Shown: positions 25,721-35,333, counted from the first letter of the stretch. The stretch is DNA of 64,000 nucleotides from Bacteroidales bacterium (GCA_017400135.1 JAFPVJ010000028.1:1-64000), one strand, 5' to 3'. The notes: generated from the letters alone by a model not told the origin. Program-made: numbers and translations.

Positions 25721-27094
25721 ATGAAAAAGATTGTATTGTTGATCCTCTGCACCCTCGTGTGCGCGAGCGCCCTGGCTCAGGAAGAAAAAGAGATGAAGAC
25801 CGGCTGGAGCCTTGGCGTCCTGCCTACCGCGACCTATTCCGTGGACAACGGTTTCCAGGCCGGCGCTTTCGGGGATGTATATTATTACGGAGACGGTTCC
25901 ACCTATCCGGATCCCCTCCACAAGATCAGCTGGGAAGCCTCCTACTTCACCCACAGCCACCGTATGCGCCTGTACCTGGCCTACGACTCCAAGTACCTGA
26001 TCCCCGACATGCGCATCAACGCGTCTCTTACATACGTGGATGATCCGCTGTACAGCTTCTGGGGCTTCAACGGCCCGGCTTCCGTCCAGAACTATGACAT
26101 CTGGTTCAACCGGGACATGAGCTACAATGGCACAAATGTTAACTACTACGGCATGAGCCGCAAGATGCTCCGCGGCCTTGCCAACGTGCAGGGACAGATA
26201 GTTCCCCATCTCAACTGGGCGGCCGGCATCAACTATTGGAACTGGCAGTTGGGCGACATGCGGGACAACGGTGTGACGGACAAGGCCACCGGCGACAAGG
26301 TGTACTACAACACGGATCTCACCCTTTTCAAGACCTATCAGCGTTATGGGATCATCAAGGAAGAGGAGGCCAAAGGCGGAATGGCCCTGGAGCTCAACGC
26401 CGGCCTGGTATACGATACCCGCGACATCGAAGCGGCGCCCAACCGCGGCATCTGGGCTGAGGCCTACCTGAACGGCAACGTGCTGGGTCAGCGCTATCTG
26501 AAAGCCTGCGCCTATTTCCGCAACTACCTCAGCCTTCCCATCCATTTCATCAAGGCCGGGCAGCCTGTCTTCGCCTATCGTCTGGCCTGGCAGCAGACCA
26601 TCGCCGGAGAAACGCCCTTCTACATGATCCAGAACGTGCCGCTCCTGGTCCAGCGTAACATGATCTCCGAGGGCTTCGGCTCCTCCAACACCATCCGGGG
26701 TCTGCGGGAGAACCGCGTCCTCGCGGAAGGTCTCGCCTGGGTCAACACGGAGCTCCGCATCAAGCTCGTGAGCTTCAAGTTCCTCAAGCAGTACTTCTAC
26801 CTGGCAGTGAATCCGTTCTTCGATGCCGGTGTCATCACCAAGCAATACAGGGCAGCCGAACTGGCGACAGTGGCGACTGACGGGAAGGTTTACGATCCCT
26901 GGATGGCAGCTTTTAACCAGTCCACCCTCATCTACGACTCTTCCAAGGCCGGAAACCTGATCTACAGCGGCGGCGTGGGCCTCAAACTCGCGATGAATCA
27001 GAACTTCATCATCTCGGCCGAATTCGCCAAGTGCTTCGTTTCCGACCTCAGCGCGGATCCCTGGATCGGCATCGGAATCAATTATCAGTTCTAG
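25721..27094 (+). CDS. Omp85/surface-antigen family outer-membrane protein
   Basis: This 457-residue protein has a Sec signal (MKKIVLLILCTLVCASALAQ) and then almost only beta-barrel strands. These include the Omp85 end-block pattern (SSNTIRGLRENRVLAEGLAW, VNPFFDAGVI, GGVGLKLAMNQNFIISAEFAK) and terminal INYQF. No POTRA domain is apparent, so it differs from BamA and TamA and may be a plain transporter or enzyme-less barrel of the family. Its last 17 bases overlap the 3' end of the convergent membrane-protein gene. The function is unknown beyond outer-membrane location. Confidence 0.82.
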   Translation: MKKIVLLILCTLVCASALAQEEKEMKTGWSLGVLPTATYSVDNGFQAGAFGDVYYYGDGSTYPDPLHKISWEASYFTHSHRMRLYLAYDSKYLIPDMRINASLTYVDDPLYSFWGFNGPASVQNYDIWFNRDMSYNGTNVNYYGMSRKMLRGLANVQGQIVPHLNWAAGINYWNWQLGDMRDNGVTDKATGDKVYYNTDLTLFKTYQRYGIIKEEEAKGGMALELNAGLVYDTRDIEAAPNRGIWAEAYLNGNVLGQRYLKACAYFRNYLSLPIHFIKAGQPVFAYRLAWQQTIAGETPFYMIQNVPLLVQRNMISEGFGSSNTIRGLRENRVLAEGLAWVNTELRIKLVSFKFLKQYFYLAVNPFFDAGVITKQYRAAELATVATDGKVYDPWMAAFNQSTLIYDSSKAGNLIYSGGVGLKLAMNQNFIISAEFAKCFVSDLSADPWIGIGINYQF

Positions 27095-27554
27095 ACCCGT
27101 TGAAGAGGGCTTCGAGACCTGAGACAATACGCACGACATCCTTGGTGCGGCCCTCTACATAGAAGCCGGCACGGTCGCGCGTGAAGGTGATGCGGTCCTC
27201 GAAAAGCAGTCTTAGGAAACGTTGGAGGGGGGATTTGAGCCGGAAGCTCAGATTCTCCCCTTCTTCTTTTTCGATCTCATACCCCCGTCCGGCCATATAG
27301 CGGACGAGCCCCGGGCGGATGTCTTCGTAGGCGCCGGGCACAATGGCACCCCGTTTGCAGAAACCGAAACGGGGATAGATCGCCGCGACGACCAGGAACA
27401 TCAGCGCAATCTGCCAGATGGACTTCCAGCCGTTGCGAAACATCGAATCGACATCCTTCTCCACATAGCCCAGCAGGGCCAGGACGAGCAGGAGGAGCGC
27501 CATCACCACGGTGACGAGCACAAAATACTTGAGAACGCGGACTATGTACTTCAT
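27078..27554 (-). CDS. Small two-helix inner-membrane protein, unknown
   Basis: This 158-residue protein starts MKYIVRVLK. It has two hydrophobic helices (about 9-29 and 46-60) and a cytosolic C-terminal domain with the patterns YMAGRGYEIEKEEGE, FEDRITFTRD and GFYVEGRTKDVVRIVSGLE. The longer in-frame extension upstream is antisense to the next gene and is rejected. The family was not recognised. It is divergent from the coiled-coil membrane protein at 27630. Confidence 0.65.
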   Translation of the reverse strand: MKYIVRVLKYFVLVTVVMALLLLVLALLGYVEKDVDSMFRNGWKSIWQIALMFLVVAAIYPRFGFCKRGAIVPGAYEDIRPGLVRYMAGRGYEIEKEEGENLSFRLKSPLQRFLRLLFEDRITFTRDRAGFYVEGRTKDVVRIVSGLEALFNGSRTDN

Positions 27555-27629
27555 AGCCGTAAAGATAATAATTTTCGTAATGTGGACGAATTTTGTTATT
27601 TTCGCCACGATATTTAAAAAGAATACACC

Positions 27630-28550
27630 ATGGCCTACAAAGAAGATCCGCTCGAGCGGCTCGACCGCGAAGAACGGGAAAGGAAAGAACGGAATACCGA
27701 CCTGCGCAAGGTGATGTACGCCCTGATCGCCGTAGCCGCCCTGCTGGCCGGCGCCCTGGCCTATATCTGGATCCAGAAGAGTTCCCTCGTCAAGGAACTG
27801 GAGATCGAAAAGGAAGACCTGACGGAGCAGATCGTCGCGCTGCAGAGCGATTACGACAGCCTCTCCTCGGACTACGACAGCATCAACAGCCAGCTCGACT
27901 CTTCCCGTGAGGAGGTCGCCCAGCTGGTCGAGCGCATCAAGAAGACCGAAGCCACCAACCGCGCCCAGATGCGCAAGTATGAGAAGGAACTCGGCACGCT
28001 GCGCAGCATCATGCGCAACTACATCACCCAGATCGACTCGCTCAACACCCTCAACCACAAGCTGACGGCCGACGCCGCCGCGGCCCGCAAAGAGGCCGCC
28101 GAGTCCCGCAAGGCCAACAAGGAGCTGACCCAGCAGGTGGAGAATCTCGGCGCCCAGGTGGCCGCCGGCTCCGTCCTCAAGGCCCGCGGCATCCGTCTCG
28201 ATCCCTACAATGCGGCTGACAAGGTAACCGACCGCAGCAGCCGGGTCGTCCGGATGCTGACTACGCTCAGCCTCGTCGAGAATGACCTGGCGCCGAAAGG
28301 ACCGGTACGCGTCTACATCCGCGTGAAGGATCCGGAGGGCATCCTGCTGACCAACGGTACCGCCGTTTCCTTCAACTATCAGGGTTCCTCGATGCCGGCA
28401 TCCGCCTCGCGTGAAGTCGACTACGAGGGCAAGGAGGTTGAGATGAGCATCTACCTCAACGACATCCCGACCTACGAGAAGGGCATCTACACCGTCGAGT
28501 GCTATACGAAGGACAGCTTCCTCGGCAGCGCCGAAGTGCTGCTCAGATAA
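27630..28550 (+). CDS. Membrane-anchored coiled-coil protein
   Basis: This 306-residue protein has a charged N-terminus (residues 1-27, rich in Arg and Glu) and one membrane helix (about 29-47). A long coiled coil (about 50-175) has Asp/Ser heptads such as SDYDSLSSDYDSINSQLDS. A beta-rich C-terminal domain (about 190-306; KGPVRVYIRVKDPEG, FNYQGSS, GIYTVECY) follows. The topology suggests a periplasmic stalk with a terminal globular domain, typical of conserved Bacteroidota proteins of unknown role. hemW starts 16 bases downstream, so the two are probably co-transcribed. Confidence 0.75.
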   Translation: MAYKEDPLERLDREERERKERNTDLRKVMYALIAVAALLAGALAYIWIQKSSLVKELEIEKEDLTEQIVALQSDYDSLSSDYDSINSQLDSSREEVAQLVERIKKTEATNRAQMRKYEKELGTLRSIMRNYITQIDSLNTLNHKLTADAAAARKEAAESRKANKELTQQVENLGAQVAAGSVLKARGIRLDPYNAADKVTDRSSRVVRMLTTLSLVENDLAPKGPVRVYIRVKDPEGILLTNGTAVSFNYQGSSMPASASREVDYEGKEVEMSIYLNDIPTYEKGIYTVECYTKDSFLGSAEVLLR

Positions 28551-28566
28551 GCGTCCAGGCCGGCGG

Positions 28567-29655
28567 ATGATCTACCTGCACGTCCCCTTCTGCAAAAGTT
28601 TCTGCGCCTACTGCGACTTCTATTCGGAGGTCTGTCCTGCGAATGAGTCCGCCCGGGCGCAGAAACTTTTTGTGGATTGCGTATGCCGGGAGATCGACGC
28701 TCGGTGGGAGGAAATCGCGGCAACGGAAGGCCTGCGGACCCTCTACATCGGTGGCGGAACCCCTTCCGTGCTGGACATCCGGGATCTGGAGCGCGTCGTG
28801 CGGCACCTGGATGCCGGACCGTTCGAGGAATTCACTATCGAAGTCAATCCGGAAGACATCGTCTCGAAAGGGGCGGAATACGTCCGCGCCCTGCTGGACC
28901 TGGGTGTCACGCGCATCAGCATGGGCGTGCAGTCGATGGATGACGGAATCCTGCGCTGGATGCGGCGGCGGCACGACCGTTCGAGGGCAGTGGAGGCCGT
29001 CCGTATCCTTCGGGAAGCGGGCGTGGAGAATCTCGGCCTGGATCTGATCTTCGGCCTTTCGCAACTGTCCGACGCCCAATGGACGGAAACGCTGGACCGG
29101 GTCCTGCAGCTGCATCCGGAGCACATCTCAGCCTACCAGCTCAGCATCGAGCCAGGCAGCGCCCTGGCGGAAATGGTGCGCCAAGGCACCTACGCCGAAG
29201 CCGGAGAATCCCTGTGCCGGCACCAGTATGAGTTGCTTTGCAGTCGGCTCACGAAAGCCGGATACCGGCACTATGAAATCTCCAACTTCGCCCTTCCGGG
29301 CCGGGAAGCCGTACACAACCGCGCCTATTGGCAGCGGCTCCCCTACGTGGGACTGGGACCGGGCGCCCATTCCTTCGACGGCGTCCGGACGCGCAGCTGG
29401 AACAGCGAGGAACTCGCGGACTGGACCCGCACGAGCGAGACCCTGACGGAACAGGACGCGACGGTCGAAACCCTGATGCTGGGCCTGCGGACGGACAAAG
29501 GACTGCCGGAAGCGTGGCTGCGCGCCCACTGCGATCCATCCACCCTTCAGGCCCTGATGGATGAAGGCGCCCTGGTCCCGGCCGCAGACCAGCGCCTCCG
29601 CATCCCCGAAGACTGTTTCTTCGTCTCCGACGACATCATCCGCACCCTTGCCTGA
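28567..29655 (+). CDS. hemW: Radical SAM heme chaperone HemW
   Basis: This 362-residue cytoplasmic protein begins MIYLHVPFCKSFCAYCDFY, with the CxxxCxxC cluster that binds the [4Fe-4S] cluster and SAM. The motif GGGTPSVLDIRDLE at about 60-73, FTIEVNPEDI, and RISMGVQSMDDGIL are classic, followed by YEISNFALPG and LGPGAHSF. These proteins deliver heme to membrane proteins and are often misannotated as HemN. The length is usual for HemW and shorter than HemN. Confidence 0.9.
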   Translation: MIYLHVPFCKSFCAYCDFYSEVCPANESARAQKLFVDCVCREIDARWEEIAATEGLRTLYIGGGTPSVLDIRDLERVVRHLDAGPFEEFTIEVNPEDIVSKGAEYVRALLDLGVTRISMGVQSMDDGILRWMRRRHDRSRAVEAVRILREAGVENLGLDLIFGLSQLSDAQWTETLDRVLQLHPEHISAYQLSIEPGSALAEMVRQGTYAEAGESLCRHQYELLCSRLTKAGYRHYEISNFALPGREAVHNRAYWQRLPYVGLGPGAHSFDGVRTRSWNSEELADWTRTSETLTEQDATVETLMLGLRTDKGLPEAWLRAHCDPSTLQALMDEGALVPAADQRLRIPEDCFFVSDDIIRTLA

Positions 29656-29665
29656 TCCCGACCGG

Positions 29666-30877
29666 TCAGCGGAGCTCGAAGGTGACGTCCACGCCGCCGA
29701 AGTGGATGACGTCGCCGACATAACGCTCGAAATAGCGGCTGCTGAGGGATCCGCGCCAGACGATGTCATCCCGCTCGTTATAGGGTATTTCAAGGTTGAT
29801 TCCGTAGGCCTTGGACTGCACCTTGACGATGGCATCCACCTTCCAGCTGGTCCGCGTCCCGCCGTCATCCTCGACGATCATGAACGCGAAACTGTCCAGC
29901 TGCTCCGTCCAGTCGGAAATGATGACGGCATCGAAGGGCAGGGTCTCCTCCAGCTGATTCCTCTTGACGGATATCATAAAATCCGTGACGGTCGGAGAGA
30001 AGAGCCGCAGTTCCGCCTCCGTCGAGGCGGTGAAACCCTGGACGGAGCCGCATTTGACCCAGAACTCCGAGGCTCCGCGGAACCAGCTGTCATAGTGCTG
30101 TTTCATCGTGAAATCCTTCAGGATCAGGGTACGGAAATCCCCTGGACCGCCGTCCCGAACACCACCGGCGCGCGTAGGAGCCTCGCCGATGATCACGCGC
30201 CCGCCTTTCCCCCACTCCGGATCCTGCCGGCGCAGCTGCTCCAGCGACACGTAACCGCTGTCATCGTTGGCATTGACCACCCAGACGGGGCGTTTCTGCG
30301 CCAGCCCCTCATCCACCAGGATCTCGCGTACGGTCACCGTCCCGTCCGCATCCACCCGGGGTTCATACCCCACGTTCGCCAGCGCCGCGGACTCGGGATC
30401 GAAGGTGATGACGGGCATCGTTTTTCCGTCCCATTTCTCGGAATAGGGCCAGTAAATCTGCATCCCGGAGGCGGCCAAAGCCTCCACAAACGCTTCCACG
30501 GCCGCATCTCCGTCTTCTCCGGAACGGGTGCGGACCCGCTCGGACAGGCAGTCGCGGATCAGGTCCCGCAAGGGATGGGCATACGCAGAAGAGCGGGTCC
30601 CGCCGGTACCGGACCCCACGCCCGAACCCGGCGCCTCGAACAGGTCGCACATCATGTATTCCTCATCGTATCCGCCCTCTGACGAGGAAATGACGGCATC
30701 CCGCACCTCCCGGACGTGGTCGGAGGAAAGAGGAAGGGATGAAAAGAGCTGCGCAACCCCCTTCAGGGTCAGCGGAGGGATCGGCCCGGCCGGATCCTCG
30801 GGCGCCGGAGCCGGGCGCTCGCAGGCGGCCAGGCAAAGCAGCGCGCCCGCGACAAACAAAAAGGTTGAAGTCTTCAT
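29666..30877 (-). CDS. Lipoprotein of unknown function
   Basis: This 403-residue protein has a lipoprotein signal ending LLCLAAC (Cys 19), followed by a Pro/Ala/Glu linker. The central region contains the glycine-rich GSGVGSGTGG, YWPYSEKWDGKTMPVITFD and VWVVNANDDSGY. The C-terminal third has SFAFMIVEDDGG, SWKVDAIVKVQ and FGGVDVTFELR and looks like a beta-sandwich. I did not recognise a family. It ends convergently 11 bases from hemW. A surface or periplasmic role is likely. Confidence 0.7.
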   Translation of the reverse strand: MKTSTFLFVAGALLCLAACERPAPAPEDPAGPIPPLTLKGVAQLFSSLPLSSDHVREVRDAVISSSEGGYDEEYMMCDLFEAPGSGVGSGTGGTRSSAYAHPLRDLIRDCLSERVRTRSGEDGDAAVEAFVEALAASGMQIYWPYSEKWDGKTMPVITFDPESAALANVGYEPRVDADGTVTVREILVDEGLAQKRPVWVVNANDDSGYVSLEQLRRQDPEWGKGGRVIIGEAPTRAGGVRDGGPGDFRTLILKDFTMKQHYDSWFRGASEFWVKCGSVQGFTASTEAELRLFSPTVTDFMISVKRNQLEETLPFDAVIISDWTEQLDSFAFMIVEDDGGTRTSWKVDAIVKVQSKAYGINLEIPYNERDDIVWRGSLSSRYFERYVGDVIHFGGVDVTFELR

Positions 30878-30918
30878 AGTTCAGTTCGTCAATGTCTGAC
30901 TGCAAAGTGACGAAAAAC

Positions 30919-30947
30919 TATCCGTGTGAAAAAATTTAACACGGATA
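30919..30947 (-). terminator. Hairpin, possible terminator of the PBP1A-ddl-prmC operon
   Basis: TATCCGTGT (30919-30927) and ACACGGATA (30939-30947) form a perfect 9-base stem with an 11-base AT loop. On the minus strand the stem is followed by GTTTTTC, a short T-run. It lies about 40 bases beyond the prmC stop. It could equally be an operator for the lipoprotein gene downstream. Confidence 0.4.
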
Positions 30948-30988
30948 ATCGCATAAAACGGCCTTCCACGGCCTTTAAAGGGGATTTC

Positions 30989-31885
30989 TCAATAGGAAAT
31001 CAGGCGGTTTTTTCCGAAAAAGTCCTTCCGGACCGCCGCGCGGGAGAAGCCTTCCGCGATGAAAAGCGCCCGTGTCTGCGGCCCCAGGTCCTCGTTGATC
31101 TCCGCAAAGCCCCGGCCCCAGGGGGCGAGACAGTGCTTCGACCAGCGCGCGATGGCCCTGTAAAACAACAGGGGATCTTCGTCCGGGACAAAGAGCGCCA
31201 GGGCCGGCTCATAATCCAGCACATTGCGCCGCATCGCGGCTTTCTGGGACTCCAGGATGTAGGGCGGATTGGAAAGGACCAAATCGAAAGCTCCTTCGGG
31301 AAGCGAAGCCCCCGGGTCCAGGATATCCATCCGGATGAATTCCGGCGCCCGGGCTCCGGCACGGCGCAACGTCCGGCCGAATTCCTGCCCGCGCGCCACC
31401 GCCAAAGCTTCTTCGGATACGTCCACCCCCGTCACGCGGGCGCCCGGCAGCGCGAGGGCCATCGACCAGGCGACGCAGCCGGACCCGGTGCAGAGATCCA
31501 GGATCCGAAGGGGTTCGCCGGCACGGCCGGCAGCCAGACGCATCCTTTCCAACGCTTCGACCGCAGCACAGGCTTCCTGCACCAGGCATTCGGTCTCGGG
31601 ACGCGGGATCAGGACATCTTTCGTCACACGGAAATCGTGGCCGCAGAACGAGGCCACGCCCGTCACGTACTGTACCGGTTCGGCGGCCCGCAGCCGCTCC
31701 ATCGCCTCCGACAGAACCGCTTCCCTGGAAGCCGGGACCTCCGTCTGCGGCTCGATCAGGTGCGTATAACGCTGCACGCCCAGCACGGCCTCGCAGAGCA
31801 TCAGCACGATGCTGCGCGCCTCCTTCTCGGGGTACAGGTCCCGCAGGGAGGCGACGCTTTCATTTATAAAGTCCTTAAGAAGCAT
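30989..31885 (-). CDS. prmC: Peptide chain release factor N5-glutamine methyltransferase
   Basis: PrmC methylates the Gln of the GGQ motif of release factors. The 298-residue cytoplasmic protein has a helical N-domain (about 1-75; EPVQYVTGVASFCGHDF). The SAM-binding motif LDLCTGSGCVAWSMALALPG is at about 120-140, and the diagnostic substrate motif DLVLSNPPYI at about 190. It lies seven bases after ddl, as the last gene of the PBP1A-ddl-prmC operon. Confidence 0.93.
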   Translation of the reverse strand: MLLKDFINESVASLRDLYPEKEARSIVLMLCEAVLGVQRYTHLIEPQTEVPASREAVLSEAMERLRAAEPVQYVTGVASFCGHDFRVTKDVLIPRPETECLVQEACAAVEALERMRLAAGRAGEPLRILDLCTGSGCVAWSMALALPGARVTGVDVSEEALAVARGQEFGRTLRRAGARAPEFIRMDILDPGASLPEGAFDLVLSNPPYILESQKAAMRRNVLDYEPALALFVPDEDPLLFYRAIARWSKHCLAPWGRGFAEINEDLGPQTRALFIAEGFSRAAVRKDFFGKNRLISY

Positions 31886-31892
31886 CCGGGCT

Positions 31893-32909
31893 TCAGGAAT
31901 GCTCGATGATGTCGGTCAGGAAATCGGTCATGTTGATGCCCGCGGTACGGACCATCTTGGGCACGAGCGACGCACTGGTCATTCCCGGGATGGTATTCAC
32001 CTCCAGGAAATAGAGCCCGTCCTCCGCGGCAATGTAGTCGATGCGCACGACACCGCTGCAGCCCAGGCGCGCGTACAGGCGCTCCGTCGTGCGGCGCACC
32101 AGCTGCTCCAGTTCCTCCGGGATTTCGGCGGGGCAGACTTCGCGGCTGTTGCCGTTGTACTTGGCGTCGTAATCGAAATAGGGGTTCTCCGTAATGATCT
32201 CGATGACCGGCAGGGACTTCACGCCCCCGTCGTCGGAGTATGCCGCACATGTCAGTTCGCGTCCTTTCACACCCTGCTCGACGATGACGGTTGCACCTTC
32301 GGAGAAGGCGAACTGGATCGCCTCCGGAAGCGCTTCCGGCTCCGTGACGCGGGTGATGCCGAAGCTCGATCCACCGTTGGTGGGCTTGACGAATACGGGG
32401 AAGGTCAGGGTTTCGGCGGCCTTGCGCGCGACCGCTTCCACGTCGTCGCCCTTGCGGATGAACAGCTCGGGGGCGCATTTGACCGGGTCGGCGCCGCGGA
32501 CATAGCTCTTGCAGGCATACTTGTCAAACACCACCGAAGACACAAAGGCGGAGCAGCTGCTGAACGGCACGCCGAGCATCTCGAGATAGCCCTGCAGGTG
32601 GCCCGTCTCTCCGGGGAAACCGTGCTGGACGATGTAGGCGTAGTCAAACTTCACCTTTTCGCCGTAAATCTTGACGGAGAAATCGCTCTTGTCCACCTCG
32701 GGCTGAGCCCCCTCGGAGAAAGTCACCCGCATCGAGTTGCGCTTGCGCATCGCGACCAGGTCCCACTTGCCGAAGCGGGCGAAGATTTCATAGATGTCGT
32801 ATGCCGTTTCATCCATGCGCGACGCAACATATTCGCCGCTGCGGCAGGAGACCTCCCACTCGGAAGAATCGCTGCCGTAAATAACCGCAATCGACTTGTA
32901 CTTACCCAT
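31893..32909 (-). CDS. ddl: D-alanine--D-alanine ligase
   Basis: Ddl is an ATP-grasp ligase that makes the D-Ala-D-Ala dipeptide for peptidoglycan. The 338-residue form starts MGKYKSIAVIYG. Recognisable blocks are YIVQHGFPGETGHLQG (about 77-92), FVKPTNGGSSFGITRV, and the metal-binding end YFLEVNTIPGMTSASLVPKM. The ATG at 32909 is preferred to the in-frame TTG at 32927, which lies within the upstream gene. It is separated from PBP1A by seven bases and shares its operon and pathway. Confidence 0.93.
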   Translation of the reverse strand: MGKYKSIAVIYGSDSSEWEVSCRSGEYVASRMDETAYDIYEIFARFGKWDLVAMRKRNSMRVTFSEGAQPEVDKSDFSVKIYGEKVKFDYAYIVQHGFPGETGHLQGYLEMLGVPFSSCSAFVSSVVFDKYACKSYVRGADPVKCAPELFIRKGDDVEAVARKAAETLTFPVFVKPTNGGSSFGITRVTEPEALPEAIQFAFSEGATVIVEQGVKGRELTCAAYSDDGGVKSLPVIEIITENPYFDYDAKYNGNSREVCPAEIPEELEQLVRRTTERLYARLGCSGVVRIDYIAAEDGLYFLEVNTIPGMTSASLVPKMVRTAGINMTDFLTDIIEHS

Positions 32910-32916
32910 AGCCGTA

Positions 32917-35298
32917 TTATTGTTCAAAGTAATATTCGGTTTCGCTGTTGGAGCCGCTGGCCGAGTCGCCCACGCTGGAACAGTCTCCGCTGATCGTCAT
33001 CTCCGCAGGCGCGATGAAACGGTCGCTCTCGCTGATGCCGAGCGTGCCGTCCTTGAGCACCTTCTTCATCCACAGGGCCCAGATCGGAAGGGCTGCGTTG
33101 GAGCCCTGGCCCAGAGCCGTCGAATTGAAATGGACCTGCCGGTCCTCGCAGCCGACCCATGCGCCGGCCGTGATGGTCGGGGTGTAACCGATGAACCAGC
33201 CGTCGGAGTTGTCGTTGGTCGTGCCGGTCTTGCCGGCGATCTGGCCGGTCAGGCCGTACCGGTTGCGCAGGCGGGAAGCAGTGCCACCGTTGACGACGCC
33301 CTGCATCATGGTGGCCATCAGGTAGGCCGTCTGGTCGCTGATCGCCTCCCGTTTCTTGTTGGTGAACTCGCTGAGCAGGTTGCCCTGGTTGTCTTCGATG
33401 CGGGTCACGAACATCGGCGTGACATAGACGCCCTTGGACGGGAAGGTGTTGTAGGCCGCAACCATCTCATAGACGGAGATGTCCGCCGCGCCGACGCAGA
33501 GGGAATTGACCGGATCCAGGAAGCTGTAGATGCCCATCTGGCGCATCATCTGGACCAGGGCGTCCGGGCCGAACTGCTTCATCAGGTAAGCGGAGATGTT
33601 GTTGGAGCTCTGCGAAAGTCCCCACTGCAGGGTCACCGTCCGCCCAATCCAGTCGGACTTGTCCGTACTCCGGGGCGTCCAGACGGAACCGTCCACGTTG
33701 ATGAAGGACTGGTACATGTTGACCACCTGCGTGCAGGGGGCCATTCCGCCTTGCATGGCCAGGGTGTAGAGGAAGGGCTTGACCGTCGAACCGATCTGGC
33801 GCTTGCCCTGGCGGCAGTTGTCATACTTGAAGTAGCGGTAGTTCGGGCCGCCGACGTAGGCCTTGACATAGCCGGAACTGGGCTCGATGGCCATGAACGC
33901 CGCCCGCAGGATGCCCTTGTAGTAGCGGATGGAGTCGTTCGGCGTCATCACCGTATCGATCTCCACGAAGCCCCGCTCCTTGCCGGAGGGCTTCTTGCCG
34001 TTCCACTTGAAGATCTTCATCGGCACGGGCTCGTCGAAGGTCTTCAGGATCTCGGCTTCGGGAACGCCGGCCTTTTTCATCAGCCGGTAGCGGTCGCTCC
34101 ACTTGCGCGCCCGGACCATCAGCAGGTCCGAAGTCTCCTGGTCCACGTCATTGGCGAAAGGAGCGTTGCGCTTGTACTTGAGCTCGTTGTTGAACGCCTT
34201 CTGCAGTTCGGTGCCGAGGTGCTCGGCGACCGCCTCTTCGGCATAGCGCTGCATCTTGTAGTTGATGGTCGTATAGATCTTCAGACCGTCCTTGTCGAGG
34301 TTGTAAGGCGTACCGTCAGCCTTGGTGTTCTTGTTGAGCCAGCCGTACAGGTCGTCCGTCGCCCAGAGCAGGGAGTCGGCGGAGAAATCCTCCCGGAACT
34401 GATAGTCCGAGCGGCGCGGCTTCTTGGCGTTCATCACGCGGCGCAGCATGTCGCGGAAATACGGGCCGTAACCGGAATTGTGATCCTGCATCTGATAGGA
34501 CAGTTCGATCGGAATCTGCTGGATCGAGTCGCGCTGGGCCTTGGTCAGGTAGCCCGCTTTCTCCATCTGGGAGATGACGAAATTCCTGCGGGCGAGGGAC
34601 TTGTCGGGATTGATGACCGGATTGTAACGGGTCGACTTGTTGACCATGCCCACCAGCGTGGCGCTCTCTTCCACAGTCAGGTCCGCCGGGGCCTTGTCGA
34701 AGAAGGTCTCCGAGGCAGCCTTGATGCCGTAGGCGTTGCTGCCGAAGAAGATGGCGTTGAGATACATGTACAGGATCTCCTCCTTGGTGTATTCCCGTTC
34801 GAGCTTGACGGCCGTGATCCATTCCTTCAACTTGATCCACACCATCTGCACCTTGTTCCAGCCGGGAATCTTGCTGTTGAGTTCCTTACGGGGATAGAGG
34901 GTCTTGGCGAGCTGCTGGGTGATGGTCGAGCCGCCGCCCTGGTTGGATTTGTTCATCAGCAGGGTCTTGAACAGCACGCGGGCGAGACCCTTGAAGTCGA
35001 TGCCGGAATGGCGGTAGAAACGGGCGTCCTCCGTCGCGATCGTCGCGTGGACAAGATGCTCGGAAAGATCCTCGTATGTGACAAAGGTCCGGTTCTCGAT
35101 GTGGAAGGTGGTCAGGGTTTCTCCGTCTTCGGCGATCACCTGGGTGGCCAGCTTGCTGTCCGGGTTCTCCAGCTCCTCGAACGAAGGGATCTTCGCGAAG
35201 AGCCACACGACGAGCAGCATCAGCAGCAGGATGGCGAAAGGCACCGTCACCAGAATCCAGAACCACTTGGCTATTTTCTTTTTCGTTTCGTCTTTCAT
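32917..35298 (-). CDS. Bifunctional penicillin-binding protein 1A
   Basis: This 793-residue class A PBP of the cytoplasmic membrane polymerises and cross-links peptidoglycan. An N-terminal helix (about 9-32) is followed by a GT51 domain with ATEDARFYRHSGID and GGGSTITQQLAKTLYPRKE. The transpeptidase domain has STVKPF (SxxK) at about 445, SQSSNN (SxN) and GKTGTTNDN. The start at 35298 is chosen because the longest in-frame start overlaps the -7 element; ATG codons at 35310 and 35313 remain possible. It heads the operon with ddl and prmC. The symbol is left open (mrcA/ponA type). Confidence 0.93.
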   Translation of the reverse strand: MKDETKKKIAKWFWILVTVPFAILLLMLLVVWLFAKIPSFEELENPDSKLATQVIAEDGETLTTFHIENRTFVTYEDLSEHLVHATIATEDARFYRHSGIDFKGLARVLFKTLLMNKSNQGGGSTITQQLAKTLYPRKELNSKIPGWNKVQMVWIKLKEWITAVKLEREYTKEEILYMYLNAIFFGSNAYGIKAASETFFDKAPADLTVEESATLVGMVNKSTRYNPVINPDKSLARRNFVISQMEKAGYLTKAQRDSIQQIPIELSYQMQDHNSGYGPYFRDMLRRVMNAKKPRRSDYQFREDFSADSLLWATDDLYGWLNKNTKADGTPYNLDKDGLKIYTTINYKMQRYAEEAVAEHLGTELQKAFNNELKYKRNAPFANDVDQETSDLLMVRARKWSDRYRLMKKAGVPEAEILKTFDEPVPMKIFKWNGKKPSGKERGFVEIDTVMTPNDSIRYYKGILRAAFMAIEPSSGYVKAYVGGPNYRYFKYDNCRQGKRQIGSTVKPFLYTLAMQGGMAPCTQVVNMYQSFINVDGSVWTPRSTDKSDWIGRTVTLQWGLSQSSNNISAYLMKQFGPDALVQMMRQMGIYSFLDPVNSLCVGAADISVYEMVAAYNTFPSKGVYVTPMFVTRIEDNQGNLLSEFTNKKREAISDQTAYLMATMMQGVVNGGTASRLRNRYGLTGQIAGKTGTTNDNSDGWFIGYTPTITAGAWVGCEDRQVHFNSTALGQGSNAALPIWALWMKKVLKDGTLGISESDRFIAPAEMTISGDCSSVGDSASGSNSETEYYFEQ

Positions 35299-35325
35299 TG
35301 CTTGACGCATCATTGCTATGAAATA

Positions 35326-35333
35326 CAAATTTA
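35326..35333 (-). promoter_or_regulatory. Promoter -7 element for the PBP1A operon
   Basis: The minus strand reads TAAATTTG, an exact match, 28 to 35 bases upstream of the chosen ATG. It overlaps the longest in-frame start at 35328 and excludes it. Confidence 0.5.

Noticed and set aside
27555..28058. N-terminal extension of the two-helix membrane protein
   Set aside because: It is antisense to the coiled-coil protein gene and lacks any signal.
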